Below, piece by piece: positions 23,143 through 34,908 of a DNA stretch of 64,000 nt (its first letter is position 1; each line of letters opens with the position of its first letter). This stretch comes from Paguma larvata (Eukaryota > Chordata > Mammalia > Carnivora > Viverridae): NCBI GenBank assembly GCA_030068075.1, contig CM057843.1, positions 41,733,832 to 41,797,831 of the forward strand, written 5' to 3'. The position numbers and the translations under genes were made by a program. The notes below the pieces were generated by a model. It was not told the origin of the DNA and did no database searches. It saw only the letters and a list, made by a program, of their open reading frames with translations.

Positions 23143-23359
23143 GGGGCGCCTGGGTGGCTCAGTCGGTTGGGCGGCCGACTTCAGCTCAGGTCATGATCTC
23201 GCGGTCTGTGAGTTCGAGCCCCGCGTCGGGCTCTGTGCTGACGGCTCAGAGCCTGGAGCCTGCTTCCGATTCTGTGTCTCCCTCTCTCTCTGCCCTTCCC
23301 CTGTTCACGCTGTGCCTCTATGTCTCGCAAAAATAAATAAACGTTAAAAAAAAAAATTT
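23143..23359 (+). mobile_element. felid CAN SINE, plus, near consensus
   Basis: Target site duplication GAAAATCCGTAATC (23,127-23,140) and GAAAATCTGTAATC (23,360-23,373), one mismatch. A young copy. Confidence 0.95.
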
Positions 23360-23373
23360 GAAAATCTGTAATC

Positions 23374-24470
23374 CCTCTCTGTCTCTCCCTCTCTCTCTCT
23401 TTTGTCTCTCCTTCTCTCTTCCCTCCCTTAGAACCGCCACCAACATTCGGAAGGCTAAATAGCAATGGGGCAACTTCAGCTCGCAGAGAGCAACAGGGGA
23501 CAAACGCATCGAGCTGCTCCGCCCCGAGCAGCCCCAAAGAGCTAAATTTTCTTTCTCCCTCGAAAGGGCCCGATGGCATGCTTCCGCCCACGTCTTGGCT
23601 CTCCCGCACTCCCTCTTCTGCCTCCCCGCAGCCAGCCGATGCTGCCACCCTCCCACCCGGCCCTCTGCTGTCAGAGCTCTGAACACCCAAAAAGGAAAAG
23701 CGATTGTGCCGCGCGGAGACCGCGCCAGGGAGGAAGGGAGGAAGGGAAGGGCTGGGTGCTGCCGGCTGACGTTCTGCAGACGGAGCCGCCTGTGTCCGTG
23801 CCAAGGGCGTGGCCGCCAGCAAGATCTGAGCGAGAGCGGAGGGAGGGAAAGAAAGTGTTCCGATTTCTCCAGCACGCCCTGAGTCCTGTCTTGAAGTCTT
23901 ATCTCACGCTGAACTGAGTCGGCCTCCCCAAGCGGGAGGATGAGATCAAAAGCCTATAGACGACAGAGAACTCCGGGAGGTCACACATTCATTCCACAAA
24001 CATTTGCTGGACACACGACGTGCCAAGCAACACACTCAGCACAAGGAATGCAGATGTGAGAGACGGCATACCTGTCCCTGGGGAACCTCACACTGGGGTG
24101 GGAGGGACGGACGTGTGAACAGGCAACTGTACCGCCGTGCAAGCCGTGGGAAGGAAGAGACGAGCACCGGACACAGTAAGAGGTCAGAGGTGGGGCACCT
24201 CGCGCAGTCTTGGGAGCCAAGGGCAGTCAGGGAGTCTGCCTGGAGAAGGTGACATTCAACACGCTGAGTCATGAAGGGGAGGAATTAGATCAGTGAAAAC
24301 AGGAGGAGAGGCATTCTGAGGCAGCAGGAATAGCTCAGAGCTTGTGCAAAGGCATGGAGGTGACAGAACCCCGCCAGCAAAAGCCATGCTTTGGTGCAGC
24401 CAAGCGAAGGGTGGAGAAGAGGGACGGTCAGAGTATGGGAGCTCTGGTCACAAATGCAAAGGAGTTCAGA
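23374..24470. other. intergenic DNA with CT-rich start and L2-like end
   Basis: 23,374-23,430 is a CT-rich low-complexity run. 23,960-24,470 has L2 character (ATTCATTCCACAAACATTTG; continues after the SINEs at 24,952). The middle is unique and CpG-moderate. Confidence 0.45.
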
Positions 24471-24678
24471 TTTTTTTTTAGCTTTATTTATTTATTTAGA
24501 GAGAGAGAGAGCGAGCATGAGAGGGGGAGAGGGGCAGAGGAAGAGAGAGACCCAAGCAGGCTCCGTGCTCGTTCAGCGCTCAGCCCGACGCGGGGCTTGG
24601 TCTCATGAACCGTGAGAACGCGACCTGAGCTAAAATCAAGAGTTGGACGCTTAACTCCCTGAGCCACCAGGTGCCCCA
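24471..24678 (-). mobile_element. felid CAN SINE, minus
   Basis: GCTTTATTTATTTATTTAGA at the left and GAGCCACCAGGTGCCCC at the right, inserted in L2-like sequence. Confidence 0.9.
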
Positions 24679-24708
24679 AGTTTGGGCATTATTTTAAAGA
24701 CAGTTGGG

Positions 24709-24938
24709 GGGGGCGCCTGGGTGGCTCAGTCGGTTAAGCGGCCGACTTCAGCTCAGGTCATGATCTCCCAGTCTGTGAGTTCGAGCCCCGCGTTGGGCTC
24801 TGTGCTGTCAGCTCAGAGCCTGGAGCCTGCTTCAGATTCTGTGTCTCCCTCTCTCTCTCTCTGACCCTTCCCCACTCATGCTTTGTCTCTCCTGCTCTCA
24901 AAAATAAATAAAAACATAAAAAAATAATTTAAAAAAAT
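24709..24938 (+). mobile_element. felid CAN SINE, plus, near consensus
   Basis: Target site duplication AAAGACAGTTGGG (24,696-24,708) and AAAGGCAGTTGGG (24,939-24,951). Confidence 0.95.
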
Positions 24939-24951
24939 AAAGGCAGTTGGG

Positions 24952-25510
24952 CTTTCATCAAGAGGTTTCGGGAGGAGGTGACTGATCAGATTTGAATTTT
25001 GGAAAAATGAATCTGGCAAGTGGGGCATGGATCCCCAGGCCACAAGACAGGAGAGCAGGAGACCACCGAGGAAGGCAGAGTGGTAACCCAGTGACAAATG
25101 GTGACCGAAACTTAGGGCCATTCCCGTGGGAGGAAGAGGAAGCTGCAGATCTGCGAGGTATGTAGGAAGTAGAATTACTGCCCGTGGCGACCTGCCCGGA
25201 GGGACAGGGAGAAGGCATCAGTGATGCTCAGGTTCTGACTTGGGTATTGAGTGGGTCAGATGAATGCGGATGGGGAATCTGGGCAGAGGAGCACGTGTAC
25301 ACAGGAAGCAGACGAGTTCGGCACGGGGTCTCTCGAGTTTCAGGCACCTGCTGACATCCGGAGGGAGATATTTGGTAGCGTAGGGGAGGTAAGGCACGGG
25401 GCTCCAGAAGGAGTCTGGACTAGAGGTGAACACTTGGGGGTCAGCGTAGCTGCTGTGGTTAAAACCGCGGATGCGGCTGAGATGCCCAAGGAGGATACGC
25501 ACATCTGAGC
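24952..25510. repeat. L2-like fragment
   Basis: Continuation of the L2-type sequence left of the SINEs (GATTTGAATTTTGGAAAAAT, GGAGACCACCGAGGAAGGCA). No coding potential recognised. Confidence 0.45.
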
Positions 25511-27032
25511 CTGTGTAGACTGCATTTCTTGCCCGCAGGCACGATGGCTTGGACTAACATAGTCTGGCCCCAGGGTCAGAACGGATGCTCAAGAAAACTG
25601 TAGCTGAATGTCTAGTAGATCCAGAAAAAGTCGTGGATAATTATGCAGCCTAAGGTTTTGCTCCCAAACACGATCGACGCCATTCCCCTCTTTCTTTCAA
25701 AACTTTCTCTCCTATTGTCTCTTGATCCCCATAATCAAGAAGTCCTTCTAAGGCCCACCTCGAACCCTTCCCTCCTATCAGCCTTCCAGCCTTTCCAGTC
25801 CTGAGTCCTGATTGTCTCGCTCGCTATATTCACCAGCTGCTCACCCTCTCTCTCTGCCTCCTACACTCTCCCTTGTCTGATATTTTTAAGCTGGGTTATT
25901 TTCAGACGGTATTCGTCACTGCCATCAGCTGCCTATTTGAGGTATTTTCAACAAATATTGTATTTATGTCATTACAACATAACTTTCTGTAGAGGACAGC
26001 AAGAGCACAAATCATTCAAAAAATGATCACTTTAAATTGATTTCTAATTGGGAAGCTATGTGGGTTCTTGCATCCGAATATAGGTATGTTAGATATTCCA
26101 GAAATCAAATCCAAGCAAAATGGCCGTTTAAGGGGAATCCATGTAAGAGGAAGTTGCCTAGAAACTGCCCCATTGTTTCATCTCTAGGACTTCAACACAG
26201 CACTCGGCCTTCTATCCATCCTTCTTTATAGCCACTAATTCATTCCATCTATCTGTCTTCCAAGTCATCCATTCATCTATCTATCTCTCGACACATCTGC
26301 CTATCTATCTATCTATTTAAAAACATTCTTTTGAATGCCTGCTGTATTCCAGACACTGGACTCGTCACTGAGATTTGAAATACATAAGATTTGGGATCAA
26401 GAATCTTCAAGTCCAAGTGAGGAGGAAGACCCAAAGTAAAAAATGACTACCGTGCAAGCGCTCTAAAAGAATTAGAAGAGAGGCCATAATTCTTCTAGTG
26501 GAATTGGGGAAGGCTTCATAAGAAAGGGTCTTGAGAGAGAAGAGAGATTTGAAGGTGGGCAGTCTCACCTCTCACAGAGACACAGGCTATAGCCCCTAAG
26601 CCCTAGGCTTTTCCCGGGCATGGGGAATCTACCCACGAGACTTTAAACCACATCCCCTCTCTCAGCCTCGTGTGTTTAATAGATCAAAAGGATTGTTATT
26701 AGTGGTTTTCTAACTCGATTCCATTGAATGTAGGGCAACCCACTGGCCCAGTCTGCCCATGTCTAGATTTCTTGGGATGCACAACTTTCTAAAGTCAGGA
26801 GGCAGGAAGGGGGGTGGGGGGGAAGGACTTGGAAAGAAAGAAAATCCAGGGGGCTCAGAGCCCCCATTTGCATTCTAACTGGATCAGCCATGACTTGTCC
26901 TACATCCTGAGCTTCTATGTTAGATTTTGTTTGAAGAAATGTTCTCACTGCTTTTTAAAAAAAAAAAAAAGTCTGAAAACCACCGGACTAAATGATCTCT
27001 AGGGGCCCTGCGGTCTTTTAAAATTAAAATTA
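25511..27032. other. intergenic DNA, no gene
   Basis: Includes ATCT-type tetranucleotide repeats (about 26,245-26,322) and L2-like sequence around 26,330-26,530. No exon. Confidence 0.4.
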
Positions 27033-27235
27033 GGGGCGCCTGGGTGGCTCAGGCGGTTAAGAATCCGACTTCGGCTCAGGTCATGATCTCGCCGTTTGTG
27101 AGTTCGAACCCCGCGTCGGGCTCAGTGCTGACAGCTCAGAGCCTGCAGCCTGCTTCGGATTCTGTGTCTCCGTCTCTCTCTGCCCCTCCCCTGATCATGC
27201 TCTGTCTCTGTCTCAAAAATAAATAAACATTTAAA
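27033..27235 (+). mobile_element. felid CAN SINE, plus
   Basis: Near-consensus head and AAAATAAATAAACATTTAAA tail, flanked by AAAATTAAATTA-like direct repeats. Confidence 0.9.
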
Positions 27236-27468
27236 AAATTAAATTAAATTACAATTATATATCTGTGTGGAGTTAATTTTTTTTTTTTACTTTCTCTTTT
27301 TTACCTCTCTCTCATTCTGACTTGGGTTTTCCCCTTTGTCTGGTGAGATGGAGTGGGAGCTACAAGATAGACATAAGTATTTTGGCTCAAACATCTTCCT
27401 TCTTTTCAGGACTTCTAGAAGCTCTAGAATAAATGAGAAAATACTGAACTTAATCAAACATGGTTGAG

Positions 27469-27650
27469 TTTTTTTCTTTTAATGTTTATTTACTTTCGAG
27501 AGAAAGAGAGAGCCCACAAGAGCAGGAGAGGGGCGGAGGGAGAGGGAGAACAGGATCCAAAGCAGGGCTGCAGGGCTCGACCCCACAAACCGTGAGATCA
27601 TGACCTGAGCCTAAGCCGGACACTTAACCCACTGAGCCACCCACGCGCCC
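27469..27650 (-). mobile_element. felid CAN SINE, minus
   Basis: Target site duplication CAAACATGGTTGAG at 27,455-27,468 and 27,651-27,664, a perfect 14-mer. Confidence 0.95.
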
Positions 27651-27664
27651 CAAACATGGTTGAG

Positions 27665-28240
27665 GTTTAAAATCCATAGTACCCCAGACCGACCCACAGG
27701 AAGGCATTCTTCATTTTATGCCTTTTTCCCTCTCAACTCCCATACCAGCCATTCTGAAATTCTACCTCTGGGGGTAAATTCAGGGGACAGGGGCGGGTGA
27801 TAATATATCGGCCTAAAGAGCCCCCTCTTGTTTTAGGGAGGAGCAGAGAGCTGAGAGGGCACCAGGAGAAGCCGTTGGAAACAACCCAGCTCCCCCTCAC
27901 CCCAATCCTTCTGGCAGCTCTAATTGAGGCCTGTCACAGGGAGAGAAGCCAGCTGCAAATTGCATTCATCAACGAATTACAGCAATTACAGCCCCAGCCC
28001 CAGCCTAATGGGGGTGACATGTCCAGCAAGGCAGTTCCCTGCCCTGATTCAGAGACGCCAAATGCTTTGGGCTGCCAGGGTCATTTTCCCCAGTCCAGAC
28101 CCCAGACTTTAGCCTAGCCCCATAGCCTGCCTTCAGACAATATACCAAAGGATGGGTGCTCCCCATGAACTTCTCCAGGGTGCTTCTCCCAAGGGTCCCT
28201 GAAGTTCACCTGGCAATCTAGGCCCAGTTCCTGTTGCCGT
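27665..28240. other. unique DNA, possible conserved noncoding element
   Basis: The stretch 27,915-27,990 has several homeodomain-type cores (CTAATTGAG, GAATTACAGCAATTACAG) in otherwise unique sequence. No promoter or exon structure. Confidence 0.3.
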
Positions 28241-28244
28241 TCTT

Positions 28245-28518
28245 TTTTTTTTTTTTTCAATGTTTATTTATTTTTGAGAGCGAGAGACAGAAATGAGTGG
28301 AGGAAGGGCAGAGAGAGAGAGGGAGACACAGAATTCGAAGCAGGCTCCAGGCTCTGAGCTGTCAGCACAGAGCCCGATGCGGGGCTCGAACTCACGAACT
28401 GCGAGGTCATGACCTGAGCCGAGGTCCAACGCGAGGTCATGACCTGAGCCGAGGTCCAACGCTCAGCTGAATGAGCCACCCAGGCTGCTCCCCCCCGCCC
28501 CCCCGCCTGCCAACCTCC
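28245..28518 (-). mobile_element. felid CAN SINE, minus, with internal 30-bp tandem duplication
   Basis: Direct repeats GTTGCCGTTCTT / GTTGCTGTTCTT flank it. The tRNA-like part holds a perfect 30-bp duplication (28,401-28,430 and 28,431-28,460), followed by a C-rich run after the head. Confidence 0.9.
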
Positions 28519-28529
28519 GTTGCTGTTCT

Positions 28530-30186
28530 TTAAGCTGCGTTTCCTTCAGATTTGGTTCTTGGGAGAATTGATTTGCTGACATTTCAAGAGCCTGTTAAGG
28601 ATCCTCTCCTCGCTGGCACTGGACCAGCTCAGTTCATCTGTCCCTCCTGCCCACCCTGACAACACAGAGCCAAGGCTAGGGTGAGGTTCGGATGAAACCT
28701 TTGGAGGTGTGGTGGAAGTGTCACCTCCCAGAAAGAGAGGTATGCGGCCACCCACACCTGTCCACAGCTCCCTGTCCACCCACACCTGTCCTCACTCCCC
28801 TCCCTGGAGCCAGCAGCTCTGGTTTCAACAACATGAGGGGGTGTGTGTGTGTGTGTGCGTGTGCGTGTGTGGTGTGACATACTGCACGAAGACGTGGAGG
28901 AGATAACACTGGACCCTCTGTCATTTTGGGTGTAAAAGCGCAGCTAAATGCCCTCAAAGAATGCCCTTTTTCTCTCTCTTGCTTTTTGCCTCAGAATCCT
29001 GGCACCTCTACAAACCGGGCTGTGCCAGAGAAAAAGAAGTTTCAGAGATCAGACCACCCATCTCCCAGTTTGGGCAGAAACAACCATCTCTTCCTCGCCG
29101 GCAGTCCCTGTTTGACTTTGGGAGGGTGTCGGAGAAAGGAGGCGTCTCTTCTGTTCTGAAGCCTCTAAGGAAGCCAGCCCGGATCCCACCCTTCCCTTCC
29201 AGGGAATGTATCCTGTGATGTTTAAGGAGGAGTCGAGCCTGGAGAATGAACTTCTCCCGGACTGTCCTCTCTGCAGGAGAGGTGAGGATGGACACGCCCA
29301 GGACAGGGAGGGGCCCAAAAGGAGGGGTGCGGTTCAAAAGTCCCTTGGCGCACCAGGGCCTTCTGCCTAGGGGAGCAGTGGGGCTCAGCCGACCCACGGG
29401 AAAGGAAAGAGGTCAAAAGAATGACTCAGTAGCCCCAGCTTCCTCTAGGCTCTCGAAGAAAACTCAGCATTTCATCTTGAGTTTCAGAGAAATCTCCAGA
29501 AGGGAGAGGGCAGCATCAGAGGCGGGAACCAAGGGCAGGTGTCCGGAGTCGGGGAGTGGGGGCGGGGGGCAGACAAACAAAAAGACCTAGAAGGAGACAC
29601 AAAGCCGGACAAGGGCAGATAAGGGCTGAGGCTGAGGCCGAGAGTAGGAAGAGAACTGGGTCGCCAAAGAAGGACAGCAGTCAGGGCTCGGGCTGGCCCA
29701 GGGCACCAGCTCTTCTTGGGCTCCGCCCTGAGTGGATGCCCTTGACGCCCCACCCAGATCCCCTCCACTGGCTGCGACTGATGGTTCCAATGGCTCCCGG
29801 CTGCTCCTTCTCGGGAGACTTGAGCAAGCGGCAGCCGATTAGCTGACCGAAGGGGTCTAAAAGGCGAGGCTGGCTGCCTCTGGGGGAATCCTTTCTGAGG
29901 TGGATTTCTCCAACCAGAGCTTCCCCGCAGGATCGAGCTGACATTAGACTCCAATTGTGAGAGCACATCCTTGCGTAGCCCCTCCCCTCTTCCCTCCTGC
30001 TTCCCTCCCTCCCTTGCTTCAGTAAACCTCCCCGAATCCTTGTCTCAGGCTCTGCATCCAGGAAACCAGACCCAAGACACCTTCCTTGAGTACGAATCAC
30101 ACCTTAGCTCCGGCGCCCAGGCTGGCGTGGCCGCGCACGATAATGCTGAATATCGTATTGTATTGGGTTGTTTGAAAGGAGGGATT
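28530..30186. other. intergenic DNA, no gene
   Basis: Unique-looking, with a TG-rich microsatellite at about 28,838-28,873. Open frames are short and overlapping on both strands. Confidence 0.4.
28838..28873 (+). repeat. TG-rich microsatellite
   Basis: Imperfect (TG)n with CG interruptions. Confidence 0.85.
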
Positions 30187-30380
30187 GGAGCACCTGGGTG
30201 GCTCAGTCGGTTAAGCGTCTGACTCCATCTCGGTTCAGGTCATGATCTCACGGTTCGTGGGCTCTGCCCTGACCGTGTAGAACCTGCTTGGGATTCTCTC
30301 TGTCTTCTTCTTCTCTCTCTGCCTCTCCCCTGCTCGTGCTCTCTTTCTCTCTCGAAATAAGTAAGTAAACTTAAAAATAA
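30187..30380 (+). mobile_element. felid CAN SINE, plus
   Basis: Head GAGCACCTGGGTGGCTCAGT, CT-rich part and AAATAAGTAAGTAAAC tail. Confidence 0.9.
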
Positions 30381-30386
30381 AAATGG

Positions 30387-30618
30387 AGGGACGCCTGGGT
30401 GGCTCCCTCGGTTAAGTGTCCGACTTCGGCTCAGGTCATGATCTCGCAGTCTGTGAGTTCAAGCCCCGCGTCGGGCTCTGTGCTGACAGCTCGGAGCCTG
30501 GAGCCTGCTTCGGATTCTGTGTCTTCCTCTCTCTCTCTGATCCTCCCCCACTCATGCTTTGTCTCTCCTCCTCTCAAAAATAAATAAAAACATTTTAAAA
30601 AAATTTTTTTAATAAAAA
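30387..30618 (+). mobile_element. felid CAN SINE, plus, inserted in tail of previous SINE
   Basis: AAATAAAAATGGAG occurs on both sides, as a target site duplication in the tail of the older copy. Confidence 0.9.
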
Positions 30619-30639
30619 ATAAATAAAAATGGAGTGATT

Positions 30640-31158
30640 GATTGGATTAATGCTCAGGATGGGAGATGAGTGGGTGGGGTTTTTAGTGTAGGACTGCCTT
30701 CCCCCACTTAAAACACACGCACACGCACACACACAGTGTCACACACAAGGTGTTAACCTGATCCCCTGGCTCGGCCCAGTACACCTTGTCTGCATCTAGG
30801 CCACCCGCGTATGTAGGTGCAAACTCTGGGGCAGATAATCCAGTTTGTGGATTATCCAGACCCTTAGCTGGCATCTGCTGATCGCCTGCCTGAGCCTCCC
30901 TCTTTGTGCCAGGACTTTTGTGCACGGGAGGGAGCCTGTGGGAGGTGTGGGGGGAGGGTTAAGGGGGAGCGTTGGGTTGGGCAGAGGAAGGCAGCAGGGA
31001 GGGTAAGATGACGAAAGTTCAATCAACACTCCTGCTACTGTCACAGCCATCTGGTGAGCGAACAGAAACTACTAGATAAAATCACATCAGAATTTTTGTG
31101 TGGATTCCAGGTATCTGGGCTCCACGTGAAATAGACATTTAAAGAGACTTAATAGGGG
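30640..31158. other. intergenic DNA, no gene
   Basis: Contains a CA-rich run at about 30,713-30,750. Otherwise unique. Confidence 0.4.
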
Positions 31159-31325
31159 TGGGGCGCCTGGGTGGTTCAGTCTGTTGAGGGTTGAGCATCT
31201 TGGCTTCGGCTCAGGTCATGATCTCATGGTTCGTGGGTTCGAGCCCCGTGTAGGCTCTGTGCTGATAGCTCAGAGCCTGGAGCTTGCTTCGGATTCTGTG
31301 TCTCTCTCTCTTTCTGCCCCGCCCC

Positions 31326-31371
<46 letters not shown>

Positions 31372-31405
31372 ATAAACATTAGAAAAATTTTTAATAAATA
31401 AATAG
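31159..31405 (+). mobile_element. felid CAN SINE, plus, with long (CT)n
   Basis: The CT-rich segment is expanded to a pure CT microsatellite (about 31,327-31,368). Confidence 0.9.
31327..31368 (+). repeat. (CT)n microsatellite in SINE
   Basis: About 21 CT units. Confidence 0.95.
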
Positions 31406-31413
31406 CTTTGATA

Positions 31414-31533
31414 GGGGCACCTTGCTGGCTCAGTTGGTAGAGCATGAGACTCTTGATCTTGGGGTTGTGAGTTCGATTCCCGCGTTGGGCGTAAAAATGA
31501 CTTAAAAAATAAAATATTAATAAATAAATAAAA
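31414..31533 (+). mobile_element. older short CAN SINE, plus
   Basis: Retains a good tRNA-like B box (GTTCGATTCCC) and a TAAATAAATAAAA tail. Short subtype. Confidence 0.8.
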
Positions 31534-31879
31534 TAGCCGTTTACAGAATGAAAACACCTGAAAGAAGCCAGGAAAATCGCCTGCTAATAACCAGGTTGGC
31601 CTCACTGAGAATCACAGTTTGAAAAGGTGTTTTAAGATCATTCAGGATAGGCAAAGTCTTCACCTATCCTAAAAGCTCTTCTGATTTCAGAAGAAAGGAA
31701 GAACTGCGGCTCTCCCATTCTTTTCCCCAGGATGCTCCTTCCCCCAAACGTTTGGACCTGCATTGTCAACAGAAGCAGAATGTGAGCCACGCCTGTAATT
31801 ACAGAATCTCTGGTAGGCATATTTTTTTAAAGAGAAACAAAAACAGGTGAAACTAATCTTAGTGAAGTGTTTTCTCTCT
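31534..31879. other. intergenic DNA, nothing recognised
   Basis: Unique-looking AT-balanced sequence between SINEs. Confidence 0.4.
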
Positions 31880-32094
31880 TTTTTTTTTAATGTTTATTTA
31901 TTTTTTGATAGACAGAGAGAGACAGAGCATGACCGGGGGAGGGGCAGCGAGAAAGCAAGACACAGAATCCGAAGCGGGCTCCAGGCTCTGAGCTGTCAGC
32001 ACAGAGTCCGAGGCGGGGCTTGAACCCACCAACCATGAGATCATGACCCGAGCTGAAGTGGGACCCTTCACCAACTGAGCCACCCAGGCGCCCC
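31880..32094 (-). mobile_element. felid CAN SINE, minus
   Basis: T-rich left end, GAGCCACCCAGGCGCCCC right end; TTTTC-T(n) on both sides. Confidence 0.9.
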
Positions 32095-32130
32095 TATTTT
32101 CTTTTTTTTTTAACAAAGTATTTTATTTAA

Positions 32131-32224
32131 CTTAAAAAAAAACAAAATAAATAGGGTAATTTCAGAGAGTGACAAAATGAAGATAGAGTTCCCCATGCCC
32201 GCCTTGTACTGAGAGCCATAGAAA
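32131..32224 (+). repeat. direct repeat copy A (about 90 bp)
   Basis: Matches 33,001-33,091 at roughly 90% identity (shared GTAATTTCAGAGAGTGACAA and CATGCCCGCCTTGTACTGAG). Not a SINE. Confidence 0.85.
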
Positions 32225-33000
32225 ATGATCATTGCAACATATACTCTACATGAAGTATTAATGAGCTATTTGACACTATTTTCTCTTACTAACTCCTCTA
32301 AATCTGTTGTTTTTCACACTTAGAGCACATCTCAGTTCAGTTCAGCCACACTTCCAGTGCTTGGTCACCACGTGTGGCTGGTGGCTGCCATATTGGACCA
32401 TAAGGGACCAGGTCCCTTCCCTGTCACCAGCCCCACACTCAGCTCCTCTGGGATGGAAGAACAGGAGTCTAGCCTGACTATCCTGGGGCGACCTTGGGAG
32501 GAGCTGAGGCAGGGAAGTGGTAAACAGACTCGAGGGGAGCGTCCTAGGTCAGGGAACTAATTACCGGGAAGGGAGGAACGAAACTATGTCTATTAAACCT
32601 CAGACTCAGGTCGTCTCTCCTGAGCTCTCTCTTAGAGCCAAGAAAGTGCTCCAAAGCCCACGGTCCTCCAAGTCCCTTGTTAATCTGAATATTTAATTTG
32701 GATTCCAAATCTGCTTCTTTTTCTCACCTCCTTTAGGAAGCCTTCCCAGATAAACTCTCCCACCCTATTTGATAACTTTTCTCCTGGTTGCTGTCAGTAT
32801 GCATAGCGTAAAACCGCTTCCTCACTGAGGTGATACCCCAATCCTCCAACCCTTGAATGGACACCCCACGGTCCACAGATATGAGATGAGCTCCTACTGC
32901 GTGCCCTCCACTGTCCTAGGGACGCAGTGGTGAACGAAATGAATCAGGGGCTGTCCTCCTAGAATGGATGGCCTGGAGATGACGGCAGACAGCAAACAAA
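32225..33000. other. intergenic DNA with L2-like end
   Basis: Unique sequence; 32,880-33,000 is L2-like (ACTGTCCTAGGGACGCAGTG). No gene. Confidence 0.4.
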
Positions 33001-33091
33001 CTTAAAAAACAAAACAAATAAGGTAATTTCAGAGAGTGACAAAATGGAGGTAGAGTTCTCCATGCCCGCCTTGTACTGAGAGCCATAGAAA
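33001..33091 (+). repeat. direct repeat copy B (about 90 bp)
   Basis: Continuous with L2-like sequence on its left, so this is probably the source copy of the pair. Confidence 0.8.
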
Positions 33092-33101
33092 GTGAACCAG
33101 A

Positions 33102-33300
33102 GGGGCGCCTGGGTGACTCAGTAGCCTACGCATCCAACTCTTGGTTTCAGCTCAGGTTACCATTTCACAGTTTGTGAGTTCGAGCCCTGCATCAGGCTCT
33201 GACAGCTCAGAGCCTGCTTGGGATTGTGTCTCTCTCTCTCTGACGGTCCCCTGCTCACTCCTCTCTCTCTCTCAATCTCTCTAAAAAAATAAGTAAATAA
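33102..33300 (+). mobile_element. felid CAN SINE, plus
   Basis: AAAGTGAACCAGA at 33,089-33,101 recurs at 33,556-33,568, bounding this SINE plus the one inserted in its tail. Confidence 0.9.
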
Positions 33301-33336
33301 CAAGAAGAAGAAGAAGAAGAGGAAGAAGAAAAAAAG
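33300..33336 (+). repeat. (AAG)n microsatellite
   Basis: Expansion of the A-rich tail between two nested SINEs. Confidence 0.9.
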
Positions 33337-33337
33337 A

Positions 33338-33555
33338 GGGGCGCCTGGGTGGCTCAATCAGTTGAGCGTCCGACTTCAGCTCAGGTCATGATCTCACAGT
33401 TCATGCGTTCAAGCCCTGAGTTGGGCTCTGTGCTGACAGCTCAGAGCCTGGAGCCTGCTTCACATTCTGTGTCTCCCTCTCTCTCTGCCCCCACCCCCCT
33501 GCTCATGCTCTGTCTCTCTCTCTCTCTCAAAAATAAACATGTAAAAAAAGAATAA
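33338..33555 (+). mobile_element. felid CAN SINE, plus, nested in tail of previous SINE
   Basis: Complete head and CT-rich segment; tail AAAATAAACATGTAAAAAAA. Confidence 0.9.
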
Positions 33556-33569
33556 AAAGTGAACCAGAA

Positions 33570-34480
33570 GAGATCCAATACTGTCTACTCGACCCCCTCA
33601 CTTTACATACGGATGGGTAGACTGAGGCCAATTGTGGGACACTTTCTGAGGTGCTGCCTGGTCAGACTGGTGGCTCTGTTCTCCCCTATCAGCCTGGGAG
33701 AATTCCAGAGAGTGAGTAAGCAGTTCTGCCTTCTCACTCCCTAAGGATAAGAGTCAGCATCTGGAATGGAAGGCAATGGATAATCTTGCAAAAACAAACA
33801 CAATCAAAAGCACAAAAACTTACTCTCAGCAATCTTTAAAACCCAGCTGTCATCCCTGGGCAACTCCACCAAACTGTTCACCAGATTTCATAGGAAGGGG
33901 TGGGAGGAGCTCAAGAGATAAGCCGTCCTGCCTTCCCCACCCCATCCTGCAGCACCGCCCCACACCCCCGCCGCCACTGAAGATCGGCCCAAACGCTTGA
34001 ATGGACAGAGAAGTGATGCCCCAAACAGCCCAGAGTGATCAAAGTATCTAATACTGCCTCCTTCCTGTTCCGGGAGTCCATACTCTAAAGCAGCTGGTGG
34101 GGGGTCCCCACTAGAAGAGTAGGGGTCCCTCTGGGGGAGGCCCAGGGTCTCAGGGGCCCTTCTTCCACCTGCAGATCGCCTCTCCATGCCCCCTTCACAG
34201 CATTCGCTTCTCGTCTCAGCCCGACTCCCTCCCTGACTCGCCGCGGTTTATTTCAGGAGATGTTTCGCCCACTCTGCCTGATGTCTGTAAGAAGCTGGGT
34301 GCTCAGGGAGTCCTCACCATCTGCCCCCTCCGCCATCAGCCAGGCAGCCCCCATGGGGCTCAGTTCCTAGACCAGGAAAGTCAGCCCAAGCTCCCTCCCA
34401 CGCCTGCAAATCCTCTGCCAAGTGGCTGGTGGTTTTGTTTCTTGTCTCCCCCAAAGCAAGGGCATTCTAATGTTCACCCC

Positions 34481-34525
<45 letters not shown>

Positions 34526-34705
34526 CGGCTTGAAGAGTCCTTGAAATCTGGGGATGAAGGATGAGGAGCCTGGATTAAAGTTCCTTCCCCCGACACCCTC
34601 TCTACATACACATTTTAGCCGTGCCTATGAAAGTCTGAACAACATAAACACTTTGATACAACGATTACATGTCTAGGGACTTATCTTACAAGAAATACGT
34701 GCCAG
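33570..34705. other. intergenic DNA with CA microsatellite, no gene
   Basis: Unique-looking. It carries a (CA)n run and several short frames, none convincing. Confidence 0.4.
34484..34523 (+). repeat. (CA)n microsatellite
   Basis: About 20 uninterrupted CA units, likely length-polymorphic. Confidence 0.95.
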
Positions 34706-34908
34706 GGGGCGCCTGGGTGGCTCAGCAGGGGTTAAGCAACTGACTTCAGGCATGATCTCAGGGTTTGTGAGTTTGAGCCCCACATCGGTCTCTGCGCTGA
34801 AAGCGTAGAGCCTGCTTGGGATTCTCTCTCGCGCCCTCTCTCTCTCTGCCCCTCCCTGACTTGCGCTTTTTATCTCTCTCAAAATAAATAAGCTTAAAAA
34901 TATATATA
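34706..34908 (+). mobile_element. felid CAN SINE, plus
   Basis: Complete copy; tail AAATAAATAAGCTTAAAAAT followed by a short (TA)n. Confidence 0.9.

Noticed and set aside
23154..23336. Recurrent ~60-codon frames with a TSAQVMIS / LEPASDSVSPSLS pattern across the window
   Set aside because: All are translations of the felid SINE body, not a protein family.
31460..31490. tRNA-like B box (GTTCGATTCCC) as a tRNA gene
   Set aside because: It belongs to a SINE head; no complete cloverleaf or pol III terminator in place.
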